Made by a program: the position numbers and the translations under genes. 64,000 nt of DNA from Pleurostoma richardsiae (Eukaryota > Ascomycota > Sordariomycetes > Calosphaeriales > Pleurostomataceae), in the NCBI GenBank assembly GCA_030052745.1, contig JANBVO010000018.1, positions 372,001 through 436,000 of the forward strand. The letters are read 5' to 3'. The notes under the pieces are model-generated. The model was not told the DNA's origin and did not search any database. It worked only from the letters and a program-made list of their open reading frames with translations. Positions 1 through 12,241 of this stretch are shown piece by piece. Position 1 is the stretch's first letter, and every line of letters begins with the position of its first letter.

Positions 1-831
1 GGTGGTGAAGGAGCGACAAGAATGAAAGAAGCCCAAAGGAAGTCCTCGCAGGATCCTACCGAGCGCTTCCACCAGAAAGATGTTGTAGATCAGAATGGAC
101 AGATTGGCAGACCTGAGGAGAGGGCAAAGAAACACATCCAGGACGGTCGAAATATTTGAGTACCATCAAAAGGGGAAAATCTGGGCTTGGACAGATCGGG
201 CAAGGTCCCTTGGGTGTGTGAACCTTGTCCCCGCCAGCCTGGTGCGGCGTTTTTCGCGTTCATTTCGTAGTTGGCATGTGATTTGCTGGACGATATGCAT
301 ATCTTAAATTTAACCAATCATCAGCGTGCCTCGGTCATCCGCGGACACGGAGCTGCAACAGCCCGAGTCGCCGGCCCCGAAAGCTCCTGATGTCCCGTGA
401 CCGACCTCATGATCATTTGACTGTTGACAGGTAAGGTAGCAAGCAGTTGCTTGCTCTGTATCATCCTCAACGTCAACTGCGCATGCAAGCGGCTTGCTCC
501 TGGCTCTAAGTCAACCTCCCCTGTGACGTATGCCTCGGCAGTAGCTCACAACGCTCCCGTACCGATCTGTTCCCTCTAGAAGTCCAAATGCTGAAAATGT
601 TGGGCAATTTGCTCCTCTGTTAGAAGCAGGTCCACAGAACAACACAACACACAGCATCATCCCTTACTGATTCCGACCTGCAGCTAGGGCATCCGCAGTC
701 CGCCCAGGCACAAGTCAACGAAGATCGGCGGCACTGCCAGCTTCTCCGACTAGAATATAGATAGATTTGTTTGTGGGACGAACACTTTGAGCGCCACCAC
801 TTCCTGGGAATCTTCGCCGTCGCCTAGACAG

Positions 832-845
832 TCTACACGTGTAGA
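832..845. repeat. 14-bp perfect palindrome with CACGTG core
   Basis: The sequence tctacacgtgtaga is its own reverse complement. Five-base outer arms (gacag at 827-831, ctgtc at 851-855) flank it loosely. The CACGTG centre is an E-box of the type bound by bHLH factors. No gene lies within 1.4 kb on the right, so a role is only a guess. Confidence 0.4.
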
Positions 846-2077
846 TTGTTCTGTCCGCGGTTCAGTAGAGCCGGGGAAATCGAACTTTCCCCATATGGTA
901 TCTCTTAATGCTGACATAAGTAACATAGAGACACCAGTACGGTACATTGTACGAAGTGTTGTAAAGCACAAACGCGGTCTAGCCCAGTGATAGCCTCTTT
1001 ACATGCCACGTCGGCTCTCCGCCGATCTGACCTTAAAAGGGCGAAGTGGCATGAGCGTTCCTTCAGATGGTCAGCTCCAAGAGTCCCGACACTCTCATTG
1101 TAATCAGCGACATATCTGCCTCGCGCTTATTGGGCTGGTCGCTGACTGTTGGTCGCGTTCCTGATAGATGGAAGCTGTTCAGGAGTTGTACAGGGAAGAC
1201 GAAGAGCCCGATGCCGGGATTAAGTTACTGGCATCATCGTCCCTGTTGTCGCTTGGCCAAGCAAAATATATGAGAGTCTTTGGTTAGGTGACGTGACACA
1301 CATAATACGACCGGTACAACCACTCCTCAGGTTGTGACCATCATGTATGGAGCGAGGCCTGCCAATCACTCATCCGAAGACCTGTCGAGTCTGGTGTCAT
1401 AAGCCGACTTTGAATATGGTTGCATAAGTATGAATAGTCCTCCATCCACAGTCAAAGGGGCCTTGGCTTTCAGAGATGTCGACGAACGTTGAAAAGGTGG
1501 TCATCGCTGGGATCTGCCACGGGCTCCGGTCGGAAATCGCTCGATTGCCACGCAAGTCATTGCATATCTCAATTCCCTCTTTACCGAGAACAGGTATATG
1601 GTTTCTAGAGGTTGTAGTCATGAATGGTAAAATGGCCATTAGAGATACACTGAAGATAGGCACGACGTAAAGAACTGTCTTCCCAGGAAGCAATCTGAAA
1701 AGGGGGAGGCCCTCGACAAGTCGACATGGTTGCCGGCAAGTTAAGCTTTTCCTATCCAGGACGCGAGACAGACTGCTCGTGCATACATGGAATGTGACGA
1801 CTGTAGAAGCCATCTAGAGCCCTAATGTCGGATACGCCAAGTTGCAAACCCAATTGACGGTTCAGAGTGAGCACCAGCGGTGGATGTCAGCCATGTGCTG
1901 AGATGCCGAGGGGACAAGATAATACACTTCTCTCATGGACGGACGGATGCGGCTGCTGTACAGTCTCAGTAGGGATGCCACCCACTGTCCGGGCACTGTG
2001 TACTCCAGCTTTGCTGCCAAAAAGGCTTGCTCTGGTTGGCCGGTCCTGGGGAGTGGGGTGCAGGAAGCCTCAGGCAG

Positions 2078-2082
2078 CCAAT
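2078..2082 (+). promoter_or_regulatory. CCAAT box upstream of cox6
   Basis: A CCAATCA sequence lies about 210 bp before the cox6 start codon. CCAAT boxes bind the Hap2/3/5 (CBC) complex, which is known to drive respiratory genes in fungi. The assignment rests on motif and position only. Confidence 0.4.
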
Positions 2083-2291
2083 CAAAATGGCGCACAGGTC
2101 GTGGACTGAGAGCGGGACTAAACACCAAGGCAGAAAAGCGAGCCAAAAGATCATTCGATATTTCCTCGCTCTTCCGAATTTCCCCCAGAGCAAAAGAGAC
2201 AGTCACCAAAGCTTCCAACAACACCTCATCTCCCCTTTCCTTCCCGACGACGACGACCTGCGCTGCCTCCTTCTCCAATTGAGCTTCTCCA

Positions 2292-3163
2292 ATGTCGGCC
2301 TCCATCCTCCGCGTCGCCGCTCGCGGCCCCTCGACCACCTTCTTCCGCGCCAACACCCTCCGCTCCTCCAGCCAGCCGCTGACTGCCCGCGCTGCCGTCC
2401 TCGTCCCGGGCATCCTGGCCGGATCCGCCCTGCCCTCGGCCAAGAACAGCTTCAGCACCACCTCCCGCGTGCGCGCCGAGCACCACGAGGAGACCTTCGA
2501 GGAGTTCAGCGCCAGGTGAGAAAGCGGCTTTTCCGTCCCAGGGAGCTCGATCAATTGGCGTGGTGTACATCACGTCATGTCCCGCTCCCTGAGCTCCAGC
2601 TCCTCCCATTGAGGTCGGCCGCGACCTTCAATTGGCCTCAATTGCTGATGCATGGACCCTGGACAGGTACGAGAAGGAGTTTGACACCGTGCAGGATGTT
2701 TTCGAGCTCCAGGTAAGCTTTCTCGCGCTTGCGGGTTGCCGCTCCCTCCGCTCCCGACTAGTTGAGATGATGGCAAAACAACGCCGGCTAACCAAGTACC
2801 CACACAACAGCGCAACCTCAACAACGCCTTCGCCTACGATCTCGTCCCTTCACCGTCCGTCATCGTCGCTGCCCTGAAGGCCGCGCGGAGAGTTAACGAC
2901 TACCCGACCGCCGTCCGGATCTTCGAAGGTGAGGGACATAAATTGCTGCCAGGGTTGCGAGGCGGGAAAAACGAACCCGTCCTGTGCCTCTGAGCTTTGC
3001 GCGAATTGTGCTGACCCGTTTTCTTCGAAATGCAGGCATCAAGGCGAAGGTCGAGAACAAGGGCCAGTACCAGCAGTACCTCGACGAGCTGAAGTCGCTG
3101 CGGGAGGAGCTTGGCGTCGTGCTGAAGGAGGACCTGTACCCCGAGACGGAAGAGTCGCACTGA
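2292..3163 (+). CDS. cox6: Cytochrome c oxidase subunit 6 (COX6, mammalian COX5A homolog)
   Basis: Nuclear-encoded subunit of mitochondrial respiratory complex IV on the matrix side. Four exons are read as 2292-2515, 2667-2712, 2811-2928 and 3036-3163, giving 171 residues. The first about 60 residues are rich in Arg, Ser and Ala with few acids, as in a mitochondrial presequence. The mature part begins near EEFSARYEKEFDTVQDVFEL and continues with RNLNNAFAYDLVPSPS, AALKAARRVNDYPTAVRIFE and the C-terminal LYPETEESH; these blocks are characteristic of the COX5A/Cox6 family. All introns have GT-AG ends and keep the frame. The start is the first ATG after a pyrimidine-rich leader. The gene converges on the histone deacetylase subunit gene 814 bp away. 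Confidence 0.95.
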
Positions 3164-3977
3164 ACAAAGGATCATGCAGGGCTGCTGTCTGGTTCAGTCC
3201 TCCCCGTCCCCGCGGTCGGGGGGATGGACGCGTCCACGGGCGGGCAATCTGTACATGTCATGTTTATGTAGACTCTGAAGGGAAAAGGGAGAGTAGGGGC
3301 TCGACCGTCAGCGCTGATAGACGGGCGCGAAGGGGGAGAGGGAGAGGGAGGTCTCATCTACCGACGAGTAGAGGACGGACTCCCGGGAGCAGCAGAACAT
3401 GTTTCGATATATGAGTCGAGAGGTCTATAGTCTAATCCAGTTCAATGTCGAAAAGCCCTAGAGGGTCGGGAGGGGGGTGGGTTTTCGTTGCACATGGGCT
3501 GATTCCTCGCCTGATTTATACTTTTATAAATTGTCTGCTACGGACGGCTTGCCGTGCCTGCAGGTGTCGCACCAGGTGGTATCCGGCAGCTGGCCATGAC
3601 GTGCCTGAGGGGGTTCAAAACCAGCTCTAATGCCCTCGCTGTCCAACCAGGCTCCGCGGAAGTCGTGCATTATCGTCGGGAGAATCCCCCCGAGCGGTGG
3701 GTGGACAGCATTTCCCCCATCACTCACAATGCAGCAAGAGTGCATCGGCGGCATATCATGTATGGATGTCATGGTTCATTACCCCGATTACCAGATCTCT
3801 ATAGTAAAGTACACCGAGAATTTGCAGAACTAGAATCCCCAACCCTGATCTCTCCCTGTGGTCGCTGCAATCCCAGATACGCCAAACAAAGACTCATAAC
3901 AAGCAGTCAGGCCGAAGAAGTGCCCACCGCCAAGCTACCTAAGCGAGTAGAAGCCCAAGCCTCGTGCTCCCCCATCA
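3164..3977. other. Convergent intergenic region between cox6 and the Hda2/3-family gene
   Basis: Holds the 3' ends of two convergent genes. I see no additional gene. Short open frames here have no family features. Confidence 0.5.
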
Positions 3978-6714
3978 TCACTCCCTGAGGTGAGATCCCC
4001 ACCGGCCACTGCCGTTTGCCTGCGGCTGCGGGTGGAAGAAGGTCATGTTTGGCATCGCCCCGGTGATCGCATCGGCCGTCGAGGCAGGGCTAGTGCCGCG
4101 ACTCCCCGCTGCGCCGCGGCTGGTGCGCGGGCTCATGACGCCCAGGCGGGGGCTCCGGGGCACGCTGGTCTGGCGCGTCTCGCGGCGGCCGTTCTTGAGG
4201 ACGCGCAGCTCCTCGCGGGCGCGCTCGAGGTCGCGCTCGCGCTCCTGGCGGATGGCCCGCTCCTCCTCCCACAGGCGGCGCAGCGCGGCGGCCTCGCCCT
4301 CGGCGTCGACCTGGTGGATCTTGAGCAGGTTCTCGGAGGCGCGCTGCTCCAGCTCGGCGACACGCGCGCTCAGCTCGCGGTTTTCGACGCCCAGGCTGGC
4401 GGCCGACGAGGAGGCGTCCTGGTAGATCTTGCGCGTGTACTCCATGTCGCCCTGCTGGCTGGTGAGCTTTTTCTCCAGCGCCTGGACCTTCTTCTCCTCT
4501 TCCCGGAGCTGCTCTTCTGCTTTGGCGAGCTGAGCGACTTCCGGGATGGCGGAGCTCGCAAGCGCTGCCCTGGCCTCCCCAAGCTGGTCCTCGAGAGCCT
4601 TCTTCTCGTCTTTCAGGTTTGTAATAGTACTGTTGCTCGCGTCGAGCTGCGCTTGAGCAGTTTTCAACTCCTGCCTTGCTCTATCACGATCCACCTCAAA
4701 CGTGCCGCGATCACGGAGGGCCTCCATGTATTTCGGATGGAACTTCCTGACGGTCCTGATGTTGCTCTCCTTCTGAGCCACTTGGCTCCGGAGTTCACTG
4801 CGGAGAGTATCCTCAACACTCTGCTTCTGCTTGAGGCGATACTCGAGGTCATGCATCTGCGAGAGGTCAGTAAGTCAGGGCATAGCAACTTTGGCATTGA
4901 AGAACGCCTTGCCTTCTTTGCAAGGAACTCGAGGCGCTCTAAAGGAACCTCAGCAGTCCTGCCGTTGAGAGAGATATGATTCGCCAGAAGATGCCTCAAG
5001 TGCTCGCTCACTCTATCAGCAGATGGCTCTTCAGTGCCGGCAATACGGGCGCGCTTAGGTGTGCTCGTGCCGCTATCATCGTCGTCCTACACCTTGATCA
5101 GAAAAGATATTTATACAATCTCGGAAGACATGTTACCATTAGCAGTCGCTTGCGAGTTGACCGCGTGGGGTCTCCAGTGAGTTGCCTAGAAACGCTGCGA
5201 GATGCGCGGGCCCCTGCTTGAGAGTTCAGGTACGCGTCGAAAATCTCGTCTGGTATAGACTGCGCTTCCCAGTAGAAGTCCGCGGTTGGATCCTTGATCC
5301 AGGTGCTGAACTTTTCTGCGATAACATGTGGCTCGAGATATTCTCGCTCGGGGCTCGAGATGACTCCCCGAGCTTGATTGACTGACACGAGGAGGGCATT
5401 CTTTCTCTCTAAGGAGTCCCTGGCTGTGGAGATGCGAAGATCGATGTGCTCCAGTGAATTGGTGATTACAAGTGAAAGGATCATGGTCACTTCTTCCAAC
5501 GCCTCGTACCGGCTAATCAGACCAGAAGATCTTGCCGACGTGTCAAATGCAATCACAATGTCAATGTTGTCAGGCATCTCTGATGCATCCCTGTCGGTGC
5601 TGGCCAGGACAACTTCCAGGGGTTTCTCCGGATTCCCCTGTCGCATCTCGAGCTCATTAGAATGGCGGTAATTGAAGGCTTCGGTAGACAGTAGGGCGTC
5701 CAGTAGTTCCATAACTCGTCCTGGCTTGGCCAGGATGAGAACTCGTCTGTCTGCATCTCGCAACGACTCGAGCAACTCATACACAAAGGAGAATTTGCTG
5801 TTCGTATCCCTCGAGTATTTCATCATGCCCTCCGGCCCCATAGGCGGAATGTCATCGAGAAATGCGGGTAGGTCGCATAGATCTGTCAAACGTTGCAATA
5901 TCTCGTCCACCTTCTGGATCAGTCTTTCATCTGGCGATCTCAAGGACTCGGGCGCCAGAGCCGCAGTGAAGGACTCTATAGAACCGGCGCTCTGGGCGAG
6001 TATATCTCGATAGACCGGCCGGAGATTTGCTGGTAAAGGCAGGGTTATAATGTATTCGTTTGGTGCAGACGTTTCTGGCAGAATCAGCTCTGCCAGCGAT
6101 TTGCTGGATTCGTCCGAGTCGTCTTCACTTGAGCTTGCTGGCGGGGGAGCCTCTACCGTCGGATGTTCTACCATTCCAGACGCCGGGAGGGAATGGATGG
6201 AGAAGACCTCGCTTTCGGCAGATGTCATTAACGCGGATGGTGCTATCGTAGCAGGAATCTGCTCGTGATCATCGCCGTGGTCCAGGTGGTGTTCAAGTGA
6301 GCTCATAACAGGCGCTCTGAAATCCAAGTTCAAACCCAGCCCCTGGCCAAGTTCATCAGCTGTCGCCATAGCTGTGTCCACTATTTCATGATCGTGGGGG
6401 GCTTGCTGCAAAGGTGGGTGCTCAATGTTATCAGGTAGCTGCTCAGCTGGGGGCTGAAACCAAGATGTAGTAGCTTCGGATCCATGGGTGGGTTGAGGTG
6501 CAGGTTGCTGTTCGGCTTCGTGCTCTACTGTCGACAGGAGCTCTGAAGGAGAGACCATGGCAGGCTCACTAGTGTCATCTTGCTGGGCCACAGCCCCAGA
6601 GGATGTTCCGCCTGTTGCTTCCTCCTGTACCGCCTGATTGAATGCTTGAGCTTGCAGCTGTTTCAATCGCTCTACCGCTGAGAGCGGAGCGCCGGATGCT
6701 GGTGATCCGTCCAT
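3978..6714 (-). CDS. Class II histone deacetylase complex subunit, Hda2/Hda3 family
   Basis: Probable non-catalytic subunit of the HDA1-type histone deacetylase complex acting in chromatin silencing. Exons on the minus strand are 6714-5137, 5086-4913 and 4856-3978, giving 876 residues. Residues 1 to about 215 are Glu/Ser/Pro-rich and look disordered. The domain from about 220 to 520, with LPLPANLRPVYRDIL, DLPAFLDD, KFSFVYELLESLRDADRRVLILAKPGRVMELLDALL and NIDIVIAFDTSA, matches the fungal HDA2-3 family, a degenerate helicase-C-like fold. Residues from about 585 to 800 form a long charged coiled coil rich in E, K and Q. The basic stretch STPKRARI could be a nuclear signal. The second intron uses a GC donor. 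I cannot tell whether this is the Hda2 or Hda3 ortholog. Confidence 0.85.
4857..4912 (-). other. GC-AG intron in the Hda2/3-family gene
   Basis: The 56-nt intron begins AAG|GCAAGG and ends CTCGCAG on the minus strand, with a TTACTGAC branch-like sequence near the acceptor. Splicing joins EFLAKK to MHDLEYRLKQ in phase 0. No GT donor of usable length keeps the frame. GC donors are a known minority class. Confidence 0.75.
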
Positions 6715-8362
6715 GTCTGGTAGCGAAGACGTGGTGCCGTTGTTCCGCCGTCAGTCAGTTTCCAGCGCTTTCAGACCCGACCGCTTCGCAACCTCTTTTT
6801 CTCGAGACAAAGCGAGGTGTATGACGAAGCTGCCGGTCAAGTTTTCACAGGCAAAGCGCAAATACAGCTTTATATGATCCCTGGCCAAATCATCTGCCGG
6901 TCTCTTCCCGAGCTATCTCATCAACAACGTGACCCGGTCGCTGTATCCCGAACAATACCCGTCTCTTAGGTGTAGCAATCTAAAGGTGTCCGTCCGTCGC
7001 TATCGTCTGGCTCTTTGGGTATTCTATTGGAAAGTAGTCTGTGGAGGCTGTCCTTCGTCGTCAAGCGCTGTGGTGCGGCAGCACTGTCTGGTTCGGAACA
7101 ATGGCTTATGCGATGATGCTCTAGACGGGCCGGCCCGCGGGTATCCTGTCACCAAGAGCAGGTTCGGCTTCACAGCTCGCTTCTGGCTGTCATATAGTTG
7201 CTTCCGGGCCGGACTGTGACAGATTGAGGGCGGCTGAGAGTTCGTGCGCTGTATCACTTGGGAAGATGATGGGAGTATGGGGAGATACAATTGCACGAGG
7301 CTGGACCCTGACGATAGGCGTCGAGGGCAGCTCCACAGGCCTGAGGATACGCCACAATCACTTATCAGTGGCCTTGCGACCCGCCAGCGAGGCTGTCAGC
7401 CCGCTAACACAGCCCATCACGTGCCCCGACTTATTGCTTGACCGTCTTAGTCTAACCCGCCGCCATCCACGACGACACAAGATGTTAACACTTAAATGGT
7501 AGATATAGACTCTTCTTCCGCTGGATATTGGATCTGCACGTGTCATACTGGTTCTTGTACTTTGCGTAAGGTACTTCTAGAGTCAATCCGTTCTGTGCCG
7601 GCTCTGAATACTTCAGAAACACATGCGCTTAAGTGAAGCACCAGGAATATTTCGGCGTCCATAAATCCGAAGGGAGATCAGAACAGATCCTCGGGTTGAC
7701 CAGACGACTACGGAGTATAATGCAAGCATATCTGTAACTTGGTTTTCCATGCGTGTAACGTGCAGTATTTGAGCTGCCGGATAACGCCTCTTCTCTGTGA
7801 CGGTACTCTTATCAAAGTTAGATAGGTAGCCGTGAACTAGCCCCAGTTGCGGTTCCATTTGTTTGTTTAACGAGTCTGCATGGCCTCGCTTCCAATAGAT
7901 TACCCACGTTTCCGCCAGTTTCTCAAGCCTGACCCGTTGCCCCTCTTCAGACCTGCCTGAATCGGTGTTCTATTAGCTCGACAACTCCGGCCCTCAGGGA
8001 GCCATGCAAGCCCGCCGCCATTGACAGCCGAGTGCTGGATGGCCCAGCACGTTTGCAGCACCGGCGCCGAGCATTAGCTCACTGTCACTCGCATCGATCG
8101 GGGATCTGACGTCGGTAACAGCCTCCTGGGCTCACGGATGCATGCATTCCCTCCACGAGGCGATTCAGGGCCCTCCGAATGGCCCAGCCGATCCCGGTTG
8201 CTAGGATACCCACGTGCTCAAGATGCAGAGCGCGCGACAAGCTATCTGAATATCCTGACGTTGTCTAGAGCTCTCCGAGGCATACATACGCGCGCCATCT
8301 CCCCTCTCCCAAAGGTTCGGTATCGGGAGAGTTCCTCGCCAGACCTGTCTTCACACCTCAAA
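6715..8362. other. Divergent intergenic region between the Hda2/3-family and sphingomyelinase genes
   Basis: No gene is supported. It should contain both promoters. A TACGGAGTA copy lies at 7709-7717, a GGGCCGGCCC palindrome at 7127-7136 and a CACGTG-containing sequence near 7420. The last 60 bases have the pyrimidine-rich look of a transcript leader. Confidence 0.5.
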
Positions 8363-10610
8363 ATGGGACTCCTGCTGGCTCTCACCCTGGCTCATGCCGC
8401 CATTGCAGCGGCAGACACCAGTCTACCCGGCGCGGCTTCGTTCGTTGTTCCAACGGCTTTCCCTGCCTCTGTCTTCTCCTCGTACTATGGTCAGTCTTGG
8501 GCTTGGGGGGTGAGTTGTGGTGATCTGCGCTCATTGACTGTCTTTCTCCCAACTCAGTGAAACCGGGCCCAACAAATGAGCCCCAGCCCGCTGTGTTTGA
8601 CCCGATCCTGAATGTGACATTCCCTCTCAATGTAACTGACCCTTCGACAATTCCGACCTACGACGATGACCCCGTCTATTATCCTCAAGCGTTGGCGAAT
8701 TTGACCGATGCCAATGCCGATGCTGTCGTCTCGGCCGCGATAGATGAGATTCTGAATATCATCTCAGCTAACAATACGGCACTGACAAGCAATTGCTCAA
8801 AATGCGTCGCTGCGCTGTCGGTCGGGCAGGTTGTGGCCCGACTTGCGCCGTCCCACCTTCCTGATGCCATGGTATCCCTCTGCCAGATCACCGGCTTCAA
8901 GTCGAACTCGTCCTGCAAGGACACTTATGAAGCAGGCAGCTTCGGCGCGTCCTGGACGCAGATTCTCGCGCATGCTGACGTTGCCGGGCTCGACGGCCGT
9001 TATATCTGCGCGTCGTTGAGCACTTCTTTCTGCAGTAACCCACCTGTGATGTCGGTTCAGGCGACTTTTCCCAAGCCGAAGCCGGCCAAGCTCAAGAAAC
9101 CCTGTCGGAGCGGGAAGCGCGTTAAGGTCCTTCATTTGTCGGACCTTCACTTGGGTATGTAAACCCTGCCTGTGGATGGACTTATCTCCAGGTATTGACG
9201 ACACATGTTCAGATCCGAGATATGAAGTCGGTTCGGAGGGTAACTGCAGCTCCAGCATGTGCTGTAGACCTGCTGCGCCTTCAAGCGGGAGTATACCCGA
9301 AATCACATATCCAGCACCCTTGTATGGCTACTACAAGTGCGATTCGCCGTATTTTCTGGCTTTGGCAGCTTTGCAGGCCCTTGGCCCTCTTACTGGAACA
9401 TCGTCGCAGGATCATCCCGCGTTCACCTTGTACACCGGCGATCTGGTTGCGCATGATCCTCAGAACCAGAGGTCGCGAGCCTATGTCGAAAATATCGAGG
9501 TCTCGATATGGCAAATGTTCAAGGCATACATCGGCGGACCCGTCTATGCGGCCCTCGGAGTAAGTGGTGGCCCAGCAGCGTCTTGCGAGTAACATATCTA
9601 ATACAGACGACAAGAATCACGACACGAATCCAGACAATCTGGACACACCACAGGCCATAGACGACAATGGGCCACTAGGACAGCAATTTTCTTGGAACTA
9701 TGAGCACGTTTCCTCTCTGTGGAACTATTTCGGGTGGATAGATGACGCTACCGCAGCCGATGCTGCTCTGCACTATGCGGCGTACTCAGTTGTGCACCCT
9801 CTAGGTCTGCGGATTATCACCCTCAACACCGACCTGTATTATAAGAACAACTTCTACTCCTACCTACACACCGCCGACCCTGACTTCTCCGGCATGTTCT
9901 CGTTCCTCATCCAGGAGCTGCAGAAGGCCGAGGACGCTGGTCAGAGAGTGTGGATCGTAGGCCACGTACTGAGTGGTTGGGACGGCTCGAACCCGATGCC
10001 CAACGGCTCGGATATGTTCTACCAGATAATCGAGCGCTACTCGCCGCACGTCATCGCGAACGTCTTCTTCGGTCACACCCACGAGGACCAAGCATTCGTT
10101 TATTACAGCCAGAACGGCACCAACCAGACGGCCGAGAACGCCGTCGCGGGCGCGTGGGTGGGGCCGTCCCTGACGCCCTTGACGAACCTCAACTCCGGCT
10201 TCCGCATGTACGAGGTGGACACGGGCTCGTGGGAGATCTTTGACGCATACACGTTCTACTCAGACGTGGGCAGCTTCGCGGCGCTCGACGGCGGCGAGAC
10301 CGGACCAGAGTGGAAGTTCGAGTACTCGACGCGCGAGGCCTACGCCACGGCGGCGGGCTGGCCGGAGAACGCGCCGCTCAACGCGACGTTCTGGCATCGC
10401 GTCACGGAGGCGATGGAGAAGGACAGGAGCCTGGCGACCCTGTTCAACACGTATCAGGGTAAGAGCAGCGCCAAGAGCCCGAACTGCACGAGCGAGGCAT
10501 GCACTGCGGCGAAAGTCTGCTACATCAGGAGCGGAAGCGTGGGCCTGGGGCGGCAGTGCCCTCAGGGATTTGGGAGCGTACAGAGCGCGTATACCGGGGT
10601 CAACTTCTAG
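8363..10610 (+). CDS. Acid sphingomyelinase-like phosphodiesterase (secreted)
   Basis: Predicted zinc metallophosphoesterase that cleaves sphingomyelin or related phosphodiesters outside the cell or in the vacuole. Exons: 8363-8489, 8558-9154, 9213-9559 and 9615-10610, giving 688 residues. Residues 1-18 form a signal peptide. A saposin B-like Cys-rich region (NCSKCVAAL to SSCKDTYEA) lies near 115-165. Metal ligands are visible as DLH at 238-240, GD at 317-318, NHD at 358-360, H474 and GHTH at 510-513. Many NxT/S sites suggest N-glycosylation. The third exon start is fixed by DLHLDPRYEVGSE, the family consensus; the last acceptor is a less usual AAG, needed to restore ALGNHDTNPD. The C-terminal Cys-rich tail fits the family. 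Substrate is inferred from the family only. Confidence 0.92.
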
Positions 10611-12241
10611 AGAGGCTTGTGGTGCAGCAATCGCATATCCCGTATAATATAACTCTTATAATTAAAACTAATCGAAAGAGAACGCCTTAGTTCGAAGTTG
10701 TGTATAATGCTCAGCGGCACACCTATGAACTTTCGAACAGGGAAACAGGGAATCAAAGATGAAATTAAGGGGTGCCTGCCTGGTTAGGGTGAGACTGAGA
10801 GACGGAATGCTGGGTAGCAAGCCACATCGTACAGTACCGTACATACGAGGTTGGGCGCCTCAGGTGAGGTAGGCTGCTTACCTACGTTACAGAGGAGGTA
10901 TTTAATTAGCCCTGTTTACCTATTCATCAGCTCTAACACGGAACATATCTATGTTATCTTCTACTCTACGCTTACACTACACACAGCTCTAATAGATACA
11001 TCGCAGTTGCTCGATAACTTTTGCAACTAGCCATAACCAATACATTTCGATTCAGAATGCTCGTCTGGGGATTTTCCAACCACCGTCCCTCTAGGCGCAG
11101 TAATCATGCGCTGCTCTGACTGCCTGATGAAAGATGCCGACTGTGATAACGGCGGGAACAGCGCAGCAGCATCTCAAGACAAGGGCTGCTGGTGCAGAAA
11201 TGAGGTACGCTGGTGACCGATTGCTTTAAGTTACCTATGTTCTTTCTTGCTTCATGAAATCTCGTGGAAGCTCCTCTCTCTTGATTGGACGCTGCTGTCA
11301 ACATAATATCCAATATTTTAACCTCATTTGATATGCGCCTGGCTTTCATCCGGTCTGTTTTGTTCTCCATGCTCGATCTGCCAGGCGTGACAACAATGGG
11401 CTGCTCTTCCTTTTCTTTGATGTACCGCAGCCACATGGCGGCGCCCCGCGCTGAGGTACTTGGCTCTAGGTACCGTGTCTTAGTGGGTCTAGCGGCTACG
11501 GGTACCGGCGGGGGCCTCTCTTTAGCTGCTGCAAGGCTGAAAGATGGCTCACTTGACGTCGGCCTTTTTTTCCTCAGTTCGTCACTCTGGCCGACGACGT
11601 GCGGGCAAACTGACAGTCTCTGGCGGCGTCAAGACCACAGAACTCTTCACTCCGGCCTCGCCACCCAGGCAGCTTCGACTACAAACAGAACCCGAAAGCG
11701 AGCAAAAGTCACCCAAATCCTCTTCGTAAGTCTGGCTTATGCCCTCTCAGAGAAGCACGAGGAGGCGTCGCAAATCGTACCCCAACTGACTGAGATCCTG
11801 AACGATAGCTGTCAACTTCACCTCACCCTGACGGGTCACGACCCCTCGCGAATCACCCTGGCGGACGATTTGGGTGCTCCTCCTCCTGAATCAGCGAACA
11901 GACAACCGAAATGGTACATTGAGACACCGCCCCCATGCTTGCGCCGTGGCCGCTGATTGTGTCGCTAAGGGACCCTTTTGAGCGATATTGGTCAAAGGCG
12001 AACTCCTTCCCGGACTATGGGTATGGTAACTGCATGGAAGGCTTGCTGAGAGGACTCTTCACTGACTCCGCCGATTAGACGTCAGCCACCGAACGGCACC
12101 ATGTTAAGCAGGCTCAAGGTTGGACCCGCGCAGCACACCCCGACGTACAGCAACTGCTGACCATGTGTCTCCCAGGCTATCATACCGGGTTACATACCTA
12201 TAAATACCCTGAGCGGTAGGGCTCACAAAGACAGTAATGAT
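10611..12241. other. Intergenic region between sphingomyelinase and ulp2
   Basis: AT-rich sequence follows the sphingomyelinase stop and is probably its 3' UTR. An open frame runs from an ATG at 11332 to 11956 on + but has no family features, and an opposing frame overlaps it. I do not call a gene, though a lineage-specific one cannot be excluded. A TATA-like box lies just before ulp2. Confidence 0.45.
12199..12206 (+). promoter_or_regulatory. TATA-like box before ulp2
   Basis: TATAAATA lies 36 bp before the ulp2 ATG. Sequence match is perfect for a TATA element, but the short distance would imply a very short leader or a role in a downstream start. Confidence 0.3.

Larger units (their letters stand above)
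1..2291. other. Gene-free left end of window and cox6 upstream region
   Basis: I find no convincing gene here. Open frames on both strands are short, overlap each other, often lack an ATG and match no family I know. Visible landmarks are a 14-bp palindrome around a CACGTG core at 832-845 and a CCAAT box at 2078-2082. The last 100 bases before the cox6 ATG are pyrimidine-rich, as expected of a fungal transcript leader. No transposon ends or target-site duplications were recognised. Confidence 0.5.

Noticed and set aside
1397-1813. 138-codon minus-strand frame near the left end
   Set aside because: No conserved motif; overlaps a plus-strand frame; looks like chance.
11332-11956. 208-codon ATG frame between sphingomyelinase and ulp2
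   Set aside because: No family motif, overlapped by an opposing frame, and no clear gene signals. A lineage-specific gene cannot be fully excluded.
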